Shown here one piece after another: positions 34,366-46,142 of a DNA stretch of 64,000 nucleotides; within the stretch, counting starts at the first letter, position 1; each line of letters begins with the position of its first letter. The stretch is from Dermatemys mawii (taxonomy: Eukaryota; Chordata; Testudines; Dermatemydidae). The stretch lies in assembly GCA_007922305.1 (NCBI GenBank), contig ML677386.1:10335830-10399829 (forward strand). The letters run 5' to 3'. Below the pieces are notes generated by a model. It had not been told where the DNA came from, searched no databases, and saw only the letters and a list, made by a program, of their open reading frames with translations. The translations under genes were made by a program, and so were the position numbers.

Positions 34366-34514
34366 CGAAGTGGTCCAATGCTATTGAAGCATCCGAAGAA
34401 GTGGGTATTAGCCCACGAAAGCTTATGCTCTAATACTTTAGTTAGTCTTTAAGGTGCCACAGGACTCTTTGTCACTTCTGCAATTCCAGACTAACACGGC
34501 TACACCTCTGATTC
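34330..34514 (+). mobile_element. Penelope-like terminal module with 12-bp target duplication
   Basis: 'caatagcatctg' is present exactly at 34318-34329 and again at 34515-34526, flanking the insert. The insert contains 'agtgggtattagcccacgaa' (34400-34419), 'ttagtctttaaggtgccac' and 'cagactaacacggctac'. These match the direct terminal module at 7808-7893 and the copies at 35018-35225. No coding part is present, so it is a severely 5'-truncated copy. Its 5' edge carries a snap-back hairpin that includes an inverted copy of the target sequence. Confidence 0.75.
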
Positions 34515-34554
34515 TCAATAGCATCTGTTATTTAAGATTTCAAAGAACCTTAAA

Positions 34555-34720
34555 ACCATTAATCCTTACAAAACCCCTCTGAGGTAGGTAACTCTTATTC
34601 CCATTTTGCAGATGGGGCAACTGAGGCATTGCAAAATTAAAACCAATTTGCCTAAATTCACAACAGCACATCTGTCACATGGACAAGAATAAAACCTAAA
34701 TTCCCCAACTACCAACCCCC
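34555..34720 (-). mobile_element. MIR/CORE-SINE remnant
   Basis: Contains 'ctctgaggtaggtaactctt', 'attcccattttgcagatggg' and 'gcaactgaggcattgc', the signature of a reverse-oriented MIR with its 3' part first. Confidence 0.8.
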
Positions 34721-35017
34721 TATCCTTTCTCTCGAAAGGATGCTTTGGGATGCAATAAGACTCTTTCCATTGATATCAGTGTACATGTGCCAAGCCTTAA
34801 TTTAGTGACTGTCTTGATTTTCATAACAAACTTCCTTTTTCAGGGAGTTACCTCAATGGTTGCACAAATATACTTGAGGCTAAATACAGTAGGACTGGCA
34901 GTGCTCTATGGGACAGACCTAGAGCTCATACAGAGATTTTTCCAGACTTCCATTGACTTCATTGGGTTTTGGATCAGGCCTCATAAGAGTTCAACCACAC
35001 AGAGTAAATATTTTTAA

Positions 35018-35225
35018 GGAAGTGACAAAGAGTCCTGTGGCACCTAAAAGGCTAACTAAAGTATTGAAGCATAAGCTTTTGTGGGCTAATACCCACTTTG
35101 TCGGGTGCATGCAGCATAGTTCACGAAAGCTTATGCTTCAATACTTTAGTTAGTCTTTAAGGTGCCGCAGGACTCTGTCACTTCTGCAATTCCAGACTAA
35201 CACGGCTACCTCTCTGATTCTTGAC
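35018..35225. mobile_element. Penelope-like insertion, head-to-head terminal modules, 11-bp target duplication
   Basis: 'aatatttttaa' flanks the insert exactly at 35007-35017 and 35226-35236. The insert starts with a reversed terminal module (35020-35110: 'caaagagtcctgtggcacc', 'gggctaatacccacttt'). A direct module follows (35118-35225: 'cacgaaagcttatgcttcaa', 'cagactaacacggctacc'). The direct module lacks the first half of its 'gtgggtattagcccac' hairpin. Confidence 0.8.
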
Positions 35226-35492
35226 AATATTTTTAAAAGCTTTCAAACATTTGACATAAAGAGGCTAAGGTGTGAAAAAAGAGAAATGCATGGCACTCAT
35301 TTTAAACACTCTTCTTATGCTCCTGTAATTTAGAAAACATATAGCAACAGATGGGCCAATAATAGATGCCTCTAGTTTTGTATGTTTGTCGAGGTCTGTG
35401 CTTTCAGAATTGGGAATATACCATGTGCATAGAAGCCAATCCTGAATTCCATGGGCATCCATAATTCTGGCTCATCTTGAGTATCTTCTAGG

Positions 35493-35882
35493 CCAGTGGC
35501 TCTCAACCTTTCCAGACTACTATTCTCCTTTTAGGAGTCTGATTTGTCTTGTGTATCCCCAAAGCTCAGCTCGTTTAAAAACTTCTTGCTTACAAAATCA
35601 GACAAAAATACAAGTGTCACAGCACTTGTTTACATTCTTACTTTTATCATATAGTTATAAGATAAATCAGTTGGAATATAAATATTGTGTTTACATTTCT
35701 GTGTATAGTATTGAGAGCAGTATAAACAAGTCATTGTATGAAATGTTAGTTTGTACCAACATTGCTAGTGTTTTTTATGTAACCTGTTATAAAACTAGGT
35801 AAATATCTAGATGAGTTGATATACTCGTGGAAGACCTCTGCATACCGCCAGGAGTATGTGTACCACTGATTGAAAAAACATT
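35493..35882. mobile_element. Non-autonomous hAT element, second family
   Basis: It opens CAGTGGCTCTCAACCTTTCC and closes with a decayed partner (GATTGAAAAAACATTG, compared with an expected GGTTGAGAACCACTG). Flanks CTTCTAGG and GTTTTAGG match at 6 of 8. The AT-rich interior ('aaaatcagacaaaaatac', 'gtatgaaatgttagtttgta') matches a common turtle hAT MITE as I recall it. It is unrelated to the 17768/28406/46143 family. Confidence 0.75.
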
Positions 35883-36924
35883 GTTTTAGGCATTTTGAAT
35901 TAATTCAAGCATCCAAAAAACCAAACAGACTAAAAAATGATTGCAAGTCAATTGATTTCATTTTAAAATGTCTCCCACTAGAATTCTGAACATGGCTAGT
36001 AAAATCAAACCTCAATCCACAAAATCTACTATTGATGCTTCCTGTTTACATTGTATTAGTTTTCTACAGAAGCAAATGCTGTCTCCCCACCTTTCCCCTC
36101 TAGGGAGTTTAAAAAATAATATTTTTAGGCAGGACTCTTCATGGCAAGGAAGTTCTTCAAATTCCTCCATTTAGAGAGAAGTCAATGATAAAGAAGAGAA
36201 AAGGTTCATAAATGCTTTAATGGCCTGATATGGTACCAGCACAGAAACTCTATAATTTCATACTGGTAAAGCACCTAAATTATATTGCAGAAGTGTTTTC
36301 ACGTTGTATGTTGGGCTCAGCAAAGAATATAGAGCAATATACCAAAGCAACTGCCTTCAGTCAGTTGAAGGACTGATAGAGGAGCCACTCTGCATCCTTT
36401 AGCCCAGAATCTGACCTCCTTCCTAAATTATCAGATGGCAGATGACACCCTAGGTAATATTCCACAAGAAGCAGATATTCTACAGATAGTGGAGCAGAGT
36501 CACTCCATGATCAGAATTGGCTTCTCCTGGCAGAGCTGCTGGGACGTAGCATTGATTGTTGTACCCTATGCTGCTCACAACATCCTCTCCACAACAGGAG
36601 CATTCCAGTAGCCAGTGCTGCCCCCAGAGTATATGGCCCTATTCAGAAAGAGGATCCTGCTAGAGTAGCCGGGGCATGTGTCAATTCAATGTGCTTTCTA
36701 TTACTAGGTTCTTGAGGAGCTCTCAGTAGAACTTAAATCTGTTGTGCCTTGGCCTAAATGATTCTGGAATCCTTGCCTGTCCAACTTGAGAAATGACTTC
36801 CTCCACTGGGCCCAGTATCTTTTGCTGATACAGCGAGGTACAGTTTCTACCTTCTTGGAGCAATGCAGGTAAATCTGGCCCAGTATCACTATTAATGTTG
36901 TTGGCCAGATAACATACTTAGCAA
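35883..36924. other. Intron sequence, nothing recognised
   Basis: Ordinary AT-rich intron. No repeat family or exon signature seen. Confidence 0.4.
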
Positions 36925-37600
36925 ATAGATTCATGATTCCCAAGCTCGAGGAACCACTGTGACCATCTGGTCTGACCTGCTCTATATCACCATAGAACTT
37001 TCCTGAAATCATTCCTAGAGCACATCTTTTTAAAAACATCCAGTCTTCATTTAAAAATTGTCAGTGATGGTGAATCCACCATGACCCTTGGTAAAGTGTT
37101 CCAGGGGATAATTAACCGTACTTTTAAAAAAATTGTCTTATTTCCAATCTGAATTTGTCTAGCTTCCAGACATTGGATCATGTTGTACCTTTCTCTGCTA
37201 GAGATTGAGGAGCCCATTATTAAATATTTATTCCCCATGTAGATATTTAAAAATTGCTATCAAGTCACCTCTTAACTTCTGTTAAGATAAATAGATTGAG
37301 ATCTGTGAGTCTGTGACTAAAAGGCAGCTTTTCTAATCCTTTAATCGTTCTTCTTGATCTTCTCTGAACCCTCTCCAATTTAGCAACATCGTTCTTGAAT
37401 TGTTGACACCAAAACTGGACACAATATTTCAGCAGCAGTCACACTAATGCCAAATACAGAGGTAATATAACCTCCCTATTCAATATTCCCCTGTTTATAC
37501 ATCCAAGGATTGCGTTAGCCCTTTTGGCCACAGTGTTGCACTGAAAGATCATGTTCAGCTGATTATCCAACATGATCCCATGAATCATCACATATGAGAT
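36925..37600 (-). mobile_element. CR1 LINE, 3' coding end and tail
   Basis: A long CR1 copy in reverse orientation. Starting from its 3' tail: 'gaccatctggtctgacctgc', 'gtcagtgatggtgaatccac' and 'gtgttccaggggataatta'. Then 'cccattattaaatatttatt', 'tcttctctgaaccctctcc', 'gacaccaaaactggacaca' and 'ccaaatacagaggtaatata'. It is cut near 37600 at 'gattatccaacatgatccc', inside the element. Confidence 0.9.
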
Positions 37601-38512
37601 TGTAATAAGAATATGCAATTAATGTGGCTGGGCTGGATAATTCAACCACAGAGAACATAAAAGCTGTGTAGGCCAAACCTAATATCGTTTTAAAACACCA
37701 GCATCTGCCTTTTCCATAGTCACCTCAGCTTCCACAGTGCAACTTTCAAGGAAGAAGGGAATGTCTTTTGCACTGAAAACACATGAATTTGACCTCCACA
37801 ATTGACTAAACCAAATGGGGAAGAGTGGGATGTAATTGCACCAGTGAAAGCCATTTCTTTCTAACATCTACAAAAGTCTCTCTCTTTCTCTCTCTTTTTT
37901 TCTGAAAGGACAGCAAGAGAGTAATTGGAGATAAAAACAAAAACTAGGATTCCTGCAGGTAAGTGTGCTCTTTGCTATGCAGAGTGACTTTCTGCTAAGG
38001 CAAGTCGAGCAGCATGACTTTGGAGATTGCCAGAGCGAAGCTTTTTTCTAGTTCTTCTGGTAAATCCGCTACCTACAGATCACAAGGGTCCTTGCTGTGT
38101 TCTTAGCCGCCATATCACATGGGACTTGCATGCTCACACAGTGAGTCCAGCCAACATAGGCTCTGCTAATTTGTCAAGTCTACTGGAGTGTCTGGCCACC
38201 AGCTGACAGACAACAACTGCTCCAAGTGTCTTGTTTTAAATTGTAGCAGATAAGCAAAATGTCGTGGGCAGTTTTAGTGACTATTCAGCCCTTTATCTTC
38301 TTAACTAGCAACAATCAAATGAAGTTAAAATTGAACATGTGAGAAACTGGTGGGCTATAGGATCAATAGTAGGTACTTTGAAAATAAACTGAATCACCGG
38401 TAGTAACATTTTCTGTCTCAAGTTTAATAAAGCAGACAGGAATTTTAGAAATATCTAATACAGAAAGATACTGTAGATAGAAGTTTATCCTTATTTTTGA
38501 AGATTTTCACGT
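37601..38512. other. Intron sequence, with a CT-rich simple repeat
   Basis: A (TCTC)n-type tract lies at 37875-37905. Nothing else is recognised. Confidence 0.45.
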
Positions 38513-39322
38513 TGTGACAAAGTTGCTCCTCTGACTTGGTGGGTCCTGCACTTTTTGGCGGATTTGCTCACCTCAGAAGTTCACAGCAGGCCTCAGTTTG
38601 GCCACTTCTGCTAGAGGCTCAAACTTACCGTTCACTCAGCTAATCTCATCGCTGACAGCCATGGGGAAAACAGAGAACAATCTCCGCAGTCTCAGTTGTC
38701 CCACCTAGTGGGTCTGGGACAGACCAGATCCCTTTCTAAATTAGACCTTCCCTTTTGATATTGCTCACACCAGGTCAACTCCTCCTGTGTCTGATCAGGA
38801 GTTGGGGAGATGCGGGGAGAAGGACAGGGGGAAAGAGAAACTCGGGCCCACCCTCTACACTGGGTTCTAGCCCAGGTCTCTGTGGATAGCAGCTGTCTAC
38901 AATATCTCCTTTATCAGCTACGTGACAGCTACAACTCCCTGGGCTACTTCCCCATGGCCTCTCTACAGCACCTTCTTTATTCTCACCACAAGATCTTTCT
39001 CCTGCAGTCTGATCATGCTCATACTCACAGTCCTCCAGCAGCACACCTTCTTACCCCTTGCATGCCCTTCACTAACTGACGGGAGGTCCTTTTTAAACCA
39101 AGTGTTCTGATTAGTCTGCTGCGATAATTGAATCTCATATGTTCTTAATTGTCTCCAGGTGTGTTAATTAGCTTACCTGTCTTAACTAGTTCTACCAGGT
39201 TCCTGATTGCTCTAGTGCAGCCCCTGCTGTGTTCGCTCAGGGAACAGAAAACAATTCATCCTGTGGCCAGTATATTTGCCTTCTACCAGACTCCTGTATC
39301 CCACTGGTCTGGGTTTGTCACA
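38513..39322 (-). mobile_element. LTR-like repeat, copy 2
   Basis: Ends TGTGACAAAG and TTTGTCACA form a short inverted repeat with TG...CA termini. Immediate flanks ACGT and ATGT match at 3 of 4, compatible with a short target duplication. Shared blocks with 15275-15942 in reverse orientation include the 'gggcccaccctctacactgg' region at 38847-38866 and a 'gttaattagcttacctgtc' region. At 810 bp without coding sequence it could be a solo LTR. Confidence 0.55.
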
Positions 39323-39984
39323 ATGTCCTTGATTAATTATGTAATCAGCATGTCTACTCTTCCAGCATGAACTCACCTACACATGCAGTGAGCTCAGTAT
39401 AAATGCCTGGATGTATGGATGGACTTCATCAGAGATGAAGCAGTTCCTTGAGAAGGACATTCTCTTGCTCAAGTGGTGCTCAAACTGTTGGTTAATCAAT
39501 ATAACAGTTTCTTGCTGAGAATCCAGTCTCTTTTTCATTGCTAAGAACAAACATACCTAAATCTTTCTGCAGATTGAAATCCCACATAGATCTAGCAAGA
39601 TATTTGCTCCAGAACCCAATATTGAGTCTTTGGTCATGGGAGTTTTATTCTATGAAAGCTCTGTTTCCACATTCCAGGGGTGAAATCCTGGATCCATTGA
39701 AGACGATGTCAAAACTCCCATTGACTTTAGTGGGTCCAGGATTTCACCCCAAGGTTCTTTCTTAGTTGCAGTAAAGATTGCAGGATCCTTTTGAGAGTTC
39801 TAATACAACTTCAGTCCTAGAAAGGAATAAAAATAAGGAATAAAAACCAAAACATCTCAATTTCAGACTATCACAGACATGTTTTCTTTGGCTATGACGT
39901 GCATGATTCCCTTCTTGATTAGGGTTATTCTCCAAACTGCTTACAACAAAACACCATACAATGTAGAAACGATTGTAATGTAGA
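39323..39984. other. Intron sequence with one stem-loop MITE
   Basis: Apart from the palindromic MITE at 39677-39750 nothing is recognised. Confidence 0.4.
39677..39750. repeat. 74-bp palindromic MITE-like element
   Basis: GGGGTGAAATCCTGGATCCA at the left pairs with TGGGTCCAGGATTTCACCCC at the right (19 of 20). The centre holds the mirrored 'actcccattgactttagtgg' motif. This is the typical compact stem-loop repeat of turtle and bird genomes. Confidence 0.8.
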
Positions 39985-41324
39985 ACAAGGGGGAGGAGAG
40001 GCTCCTTACTTCCTTTCCACAAGTGCATATCAGCAAACAGGTCAGTTAGAATCTAGCGCTGCATCTGTATCGTACCAACAAAGTGCCTTTTATATTTGCT
40101 AATGTACTACATTAAAAAAATCCTATTTTCTGTTCTCTAGATTTCCAGTATTTATGCTCCCTTTGTTCCTTCCCAGCAGGCTGAAGTATACACTAGGGGC
40201 ATCCGGCCTGAAACAATCAACATGATACCAGGACAAAGAAAAAGTACTTATTAAGGGTCATCTTGTGAAGAAGGGACTACATTCCTTATAATGGTTTGTG
40301 TCACAGAAAACCATAAATACCAAACAGGCCACAGAACTAAGCTATTATATTTCACCAGTGAAATACTGATTAATGCATCATAATTTTTTAAAATAGCAAA
40401 ATATTCCATTATACAAAATATTAGCAAAATATTGTGTATTACATGAGATGAATTTCTAAATAGGATACATTAGGTAAAAACAAACTTTCAATTGCAAAAA
40501 ATTAGCCAAAGATATATTAAGTTTCCCTTTCTATCTTTACATATTCCCTCTTTCTCTATTAAAGATTCAGAAAATATTTCCTGGAAAATATATATTCTAA
40601 TTTGTTAGGGGAAATAAAGTTGATAAATTTTCAGATCTAAACTGAAACAGCTTGGAAAGTTATGCTAAAAAGGGGCTGTTTAATTTATTCCTAGAGGCAT
40701 TTGCTTAAATCTTCTTTTCAAACTACTGAAGCAGTCATCATTAAGACACTATACTCCACTGCGAATTTTGATGCTTTCCCCCCCCGATATTGTCCTTTTT
40801 ACTTTTAATCACCAAGTGACTTAAGAGTCCAGAATTAATAAGGAAGGTACCAATTACTTAAATATTAGCAAACAATATTTTGCTAGTATTTTGTACAATG
40901 GAATATTTTGCTATTTTAAAAAATTATGATACATTAATCAGTATTTCACTGATGAAATATAATAGCTTAGTTCTGTGGCCTGTTTGGTATTTATGGTTTT
41001 CTGTGACACAAACCATTATAAGGAATGTAGTCCCTTCTTCACAAGATGACCCTTAATAAGTACTTTTTCTTTGTCCTGGTATCATGTTGATTGTTTCAGG
41101 CTGGATGCCCCTAGTGTATACTTCAGCCTGCTGGGAAGGAACAAAGGGAGCATAAATAGTGGAAATCTAGAGATCAGAAAATAGGATTTCTTTAATGTAG
41201 TACATTATGTCAAATATAAAAGGCACTTTGTTGGTACGATACAGATGCAGGGCTAGATTCTAACTGACCCGTTTGCTGATGTGCACTTGTGGAAAGGAAG
41301 TAAGGAGCCTCTCCTCCCTCTTGT
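39985..41324. repeat. Large inverted repeat, about 450-bp arms
   Basis: Arm 39985-40435 (451 bp) is the reverse complement of arm 40872-41324 (453 bp). By eye there are about 13 substitutions and one 2-bp indel, so roughly 97% identity. Spacer 40436-40871 is AT-rich and unlike the arms. Neither arm contains a recognised transposon. No target duplication is visible at the outer edges, and similarity ends abruptly after 'acaag'/'cttgt'. It may be an inverted segmental duplication or an unrecognised foldback element. Confidence 0.9.
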
Positions 41325-42760
41325 GCATTTGCACAGGAACTGGCCAGACATGCACTCCACTCCACTCCAGGGACTGCTCTCCAGAGATACTTCCCTAGGG
41401 AGGCAGGGAAGGGAGAAGGTAACCAAAGCTGTAGCTCCGCCTATCACTCATGCCAGCCAATACAACTGGCTAGTCCCACCAGGAGTGCTATGGAAGATCT
41501 CTGAACACTTTAAAAAGGTGTTGCAGTTTTTATACTCCTGTACACCGTGTGAAGCTGTAGGAGGCAATCTGATTCTGGGACAATGTCTCTGGGTCTCTCT
41601 CAAGAGCAATGGAACTTCCCCAATTGATGATTGTACCTGAATGACGTATTCATGGAGGGCTAGAATGTAAGAAATCAAAGATGGGTGGTGCAGTTTTTCT
41701 TACAGACAAATTAAAAGAAGCCACAATGCAGAACTCCTATGCAATAGGGGAGCTAGAAGAGGCTTTTTGAAGGGAGGCACAGGATTCTTTCTCCAATATT
41801 ATGTAGCTCATTTTTACTGGAATAAGTTTTACTCCATCCAGCATGCAAATTAGATGGTCCAAGGTATGAGCATCTTTGGAAATTCAAACCCTGATCTGTG
41901 AGATCATTTTCAAAGTAAAGTGATACATACGTACAGTATTGTCTTTCACTGCATTTCTGCAGAGTGAACACTTCCATTGGTGTATTTAACACATAGTTCT
42001 ATGTGCTTATGGATGGGTCATTTTGCCTGTGAATTATATCTACAGTGAAAAATTTTGCTATCTTTTACAAGTCGTAATTGCCATGGAATGTATCTTAAAG
42101 ATGCTGATATTTCCATATGAGGCGTTTAATTGGGCGGCTGACTCAGGAATGTGTGCATAAAAATAATAGGGCTGAGAAGACAATTCTCAGCCCAATATTT
42201 GGTCCCTGGCAGGGGTGGCGCAAATGGACAATAAAAGCTAGTACCCCCACAATGGAACTATTGTGTGGGCTGACCTGTATGTATGCCCTTGAGCATCGTT
42301 CCACTATACATTGTTGGAACCAGTGTACCCTGTAAACTGCATACAAGTGCATGAGAGCAGGACCCATCGTGGCTGGAGTGGCCACTGCAGCACCCGGGAT
42401 CGGGCCGGGGAGTAGTTAGCAACTGGGATGATCAATCCGGGAAGAGCTATCCCTGGTAGCCAGCGAGAGAGAGACAAGCTGCCACATCCCCTCTTCCCAG
42501 TCTAGAGTCCAGCTGGGTCTCTAGTTCCCCTTGCTCCCCATGCAGAGTAGCCACCCCGCTACTTCTCCTTCAAAGCTAGCTTCAGCCATCTCCGGTGCCT
42601 GGCCACAGCAACTACTGCAAGGTATTGGAGAAGCAGACACTGCCCACTATTCCCTTCTCTTCCACCCCCCAGGAGGAGTTTTGCTCTCAGGGATAGGGTT
42701 TTCAACTTGGTAATGTTTAAAAAACGGACACTCCTGCTGGAGTGCTGGAACCTCCCCCAC
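41325..42760. other. Intron sequence, nothing recognised
   Basis: AT-rich up to 42350, then GC content rises toward the repeat at 42761. No exon signature. Confidence 0.4.
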
Positions 42761-43116
42761 CATAGGCACCAACTCCATGGGTGCTCCAGGGCTGGAACAT
42801 CCACAGGGAAAAATTGGTGGGTGCTCTGCACCCACTGGCAGCTCCCTGTCCTGCCCCCAGCTCACGTCTGCTTTGCCTCCTCCCCTGAGCGCACTGCCAC
42901 CTCCTGCTTCTCCCCGCTCCCTCCCTCCATCCCAGTGCTTGCGCCGTGAAACAACTGTTTCGCGTGGCAAGCCTGGGAGGGAGGGGAGAAGAGGAGGAAC
43001 GCAGCACGCTCAGGAGAGGAGGCCAATAGGGGCAGGGAGGGGCGGAGTTTGAACGGGGACTTTGGGGCAGTGGTGGGTGGGAGCACTCACTGGCACTAAC
43101 AAAAGTTAGCTCCTGA
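42761..43116. mobile_element. GC-rich MITE-like repeat
   Basis: The left end CATAGGCACCAACT and right end AGTTAGCTCCTGAG form an imperfect inverted repeat (10 of 14). The interior begins 'ccatgggtgctccagggctg' and includes 'gggtgctctgcacccactgg'. I recall this as a common turtle GC-rich DNA repeat. It produces long spurious open frames on both strands. Confidence 0.6.
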
Positions 43117-43609
43117 GTCCCCCATCCCACCTCTTCTCCCAAGGCCCCACTCCTATCCCGCCTCTTCCCCTGAGGTCCCACCCCCCATTTGCTCCTCTTT
43201 CCCACTCCCCGCGTCACTCTCTGCTTTTCCCCTTTCCCCAAATTTGGAAGGACTCACCTGCAGAGCCGAGGCTGGGATCTGCAGCCACCCAACAAGGTTG
43301 GAGATGGCCCAGGCTGAGTACGGACTGTCATGGGTGATAACCTGGAATCCCTTCCCCCCAACCCACCCACTCCAAGCAGTAACCAGACTTTGCTGTCAGA
43401 TCCCCTTTTTGACCGGACTTTCCCGTTGAAAACTGGCCATCTGGACACCGTACGAGAGTCGGGGATCTATGCTGTGCTTGAACTCTGGCCACACCCCAAT
43501 GTATGAAGGTCCCCTGTGTTGTTTTCTGCTTTCTAGCCCATAAGTGCAGAGGTAGCACATTGTTTATGCTTTGTTTGGATCTTTCATGACCACAGCAACA
43601 CTCAGCATT

Positions 43610-44400
43610 TGGGCCTAAGGAATGTCTGCGTTGCAATTAGACATGTGACTGCAACATGTGTAGATGTACCCGTGCTGGGGTTGTGTAGGACCCAGGCCTC
43701 CATGGGGGGAAGCACCTGCTCAATCCCTCCCTCCTCCCCCCCACTAGGGTCTTGGTTGCCATCAAGGCCTGCGGGGACCAGGAGGCAGCTGTGCGGGGGC
43801 CCCACAGGCCCAGAGTGGCCCAGGGGATTAGTGGGGGGCCAGGAGCAGCCCACTCCGCTTCTCTCACCCCAGCCCCAGCTGTGTCTCTAGGTGGAGGAGG
43901 TTTGGGGGAAGGGATTTCCCCCTGCCCTGCTCTCACCGGCAGCGGTGGGAAGTGGAGCAACCCAGCCCCAGCCCGCTTTACTCCACCAGCTCCCAGCTGT
44001 GTCGCTCTGCTTCCCGCTGCCAGGGAATGCAGGGGGTGCTCCTTTTCCCAACCCCCTACAGCGACATGGCTGGGGCCGGGGCAAGGGAGACGGAGCAGGC
44101 TCAGGCCAAATTTCCCAAATGTCATGGTAGCCTACGCAGCTGCATATTCTGCATATGCCTAGGGATGGCGCTTGATGTCCCTGAGCTAGCTTTCATGTAG
44201 CTAGCTCAAGTAACAACAGCAGTGAAGCAGTGGCAGCATGGGCAGAGCAACCCTTCCCAGGACCCTAGGTATGGATTCAAATGCTAGACCCTGCTGTCAG
44301 AACTTCACTGCTATTGTTATCAAGCTAGCTAGATCAAAGCTAGCTCTGGTATGTCTACATGTGCTTCAGCCACACCTCTGATTGCAGTGTAGACAGACCC
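43610..44400. repeat. Probable MITE interrupted by GC-rich repeat
   Basis: 'aatgtctgcgttgcaattag' (43620-43639) is mirrored by 'gattgcagtgtagacagac' (44380-44398), a pattern seen in stem-loop MITEs. Between them, 43690-44150 is GC-rich sequence of another kind, so nesting is likely. Class uncertain. Confidence 0.35.
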
Positions 44401-46142
44401 TCTGTGTGCACATGCAAATTCAGGAAAAGCAGAGGAAAAGCCTCACACATCCTCACCTACCTGGCAAAATAATTCTGCTGCAGATCTGAGTGCTGAAAAG
44501 CCTGAGGGGGATAGACCATTTCCCAGAGTTAATGCATGTAATATGGCATGAGGTACAAAAGAGACATGGTCAAAGACAAAATGGGTATAGTCTGCGGGAA
44601 AATACGACTGCATACATGCAGGAGGACCAAGCATGTAAGTCCCTACACATAGTTCTTGTACAACTTATTTCACCTAAGATCAGGAATAAGAGTAAAGTGG
44701 GGAAAGGGTGTAATGAAGATAAATTAATTACCGTTTGTGAATCACTCAGTGCTACAGTGACACATGCCATAAAGAAGACCCTAAAGAAGTTAATAATTCC
44801 TTATTTATTGCAAGGGTTACATGGTGTACAGCATATACGTGTGGGGAATTACACACTGAATGATTAAAAAGAAAAAAAAATTGAACAGCTGTCTTAGTCA
44901 CTGAATTCAGGCCAGTCTATGTGTTGAATGAGGCAGGAGGCTTTAATTATATGTGATCATGTAATTAAAAAAGGTATAATAATGCATTCACACAAGGGGA
45001 CATGAACTAAGGTTTAATAGACAAGTCTATCTGTCTGAATTCTGGCATTTCCTAACTTTGAGTGATTGATTCTGCAATCTAAATGTATTTTTAATGTAAT
45101 GTTATATTAACCTTGGATAATAAGTTGACCCTTTACTGCATGTAAATTTGCATGGGAAGCTGCCCACATGGTTTTTTCACTGAAAATTGAAAGTAGATGA
45201 CTAAGAGATTAGTACTCTCTTTTCCCTACTTCTGTATGAACATTTTAAAACCATTATAAAAAACCTTATATAACTGCATATCCACTTAAATATCTTTGTT
45301 CCTGTATACTCATATATGGCCCCATTTTTTGATATCTAGATGTGCAACTGATGCTCAAAGTTTTGAAAATACCCCATGTGCTTAATCAAGGGCAGGGAAG
45401 GAGTTATATTTTGTTTCTATATCAAAAAAGTTTTATTAGATGATATAGTTACCTCAAATTGTGTACTTGATTTCTTTAATTTTTTTATTTTTTTAGCGTT
45501 AAGTAGCAATACAGAGTGTCTTATTGGAGAAATCTTTTGGTCTACATGTGTATTGGCTTACACAATGTGTTAGCTTGTATCAATAAACACCCAAGTCACA
45601 GTGTAAAATTCTAGAGACATATAACAGTTCAACATACAGATTGCATGGTCTCTTCAATAAAAAAAAATTGTATGTGAATGTCCCATAACCTGGCTTTAAA
45701 TTGTGTAGTTATACAGAGCTATTGTTCTTGATGCTAATTCTAGCCCGCAGATGCGGTGCAGCAATGTGAAAACCTTCAGTTTCCACTTTTCAGTGTATTA
45801 AATGATCTGCAAATGTATTTGAAGCTTTCTAGGTTCCAGCCCCTCACCATGATTTAGCACTTCATCTGCATTCAAAATGAAGGGACTAGCATACCTTAAA
45901 GAAATCAGCTTTTAAAATGAAAACATTGCATAGCAGCACCACATGCAGGTGACTAATGTCTTAAACAGAGCTTGAATGACTTTAGACAGCCATCAGAAAG
46001 CTTGTTAGGGGCCTGGTCCTTCATACTTCCTGAAATATGCTGAGGACCATCAATACCCATTGATTTCAATAGGAGTTGAAGGCATTCATCAGCATATAGG
46101 ATTGGTCTTTAGTTCAGAAGGTAAAAGTACAGTATCTGGGTT
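44401..46142. other. Intron sequence, nothing recognised
   Basis: AT-rich. A 125-codon plus frame (44490-44867) has no recognisable domain. A palindromic MITE-like scrap lies near 46015-46110. Confidence 0.4.

Noticed and set aside
39985..41324. Large inverted repeat considered as a conventional transposon with long inverted ends
   Set aside because: No target duplication at the outer edges and no coding or known terminal motif, so it is reported as unexplained instead of assigned to a family.
42559..44162. Many 80-174 codon open frames on both strands
   Set aside because: They lie in GC-rich repeats within intron 1. No frame is favoured and no domain is seen.
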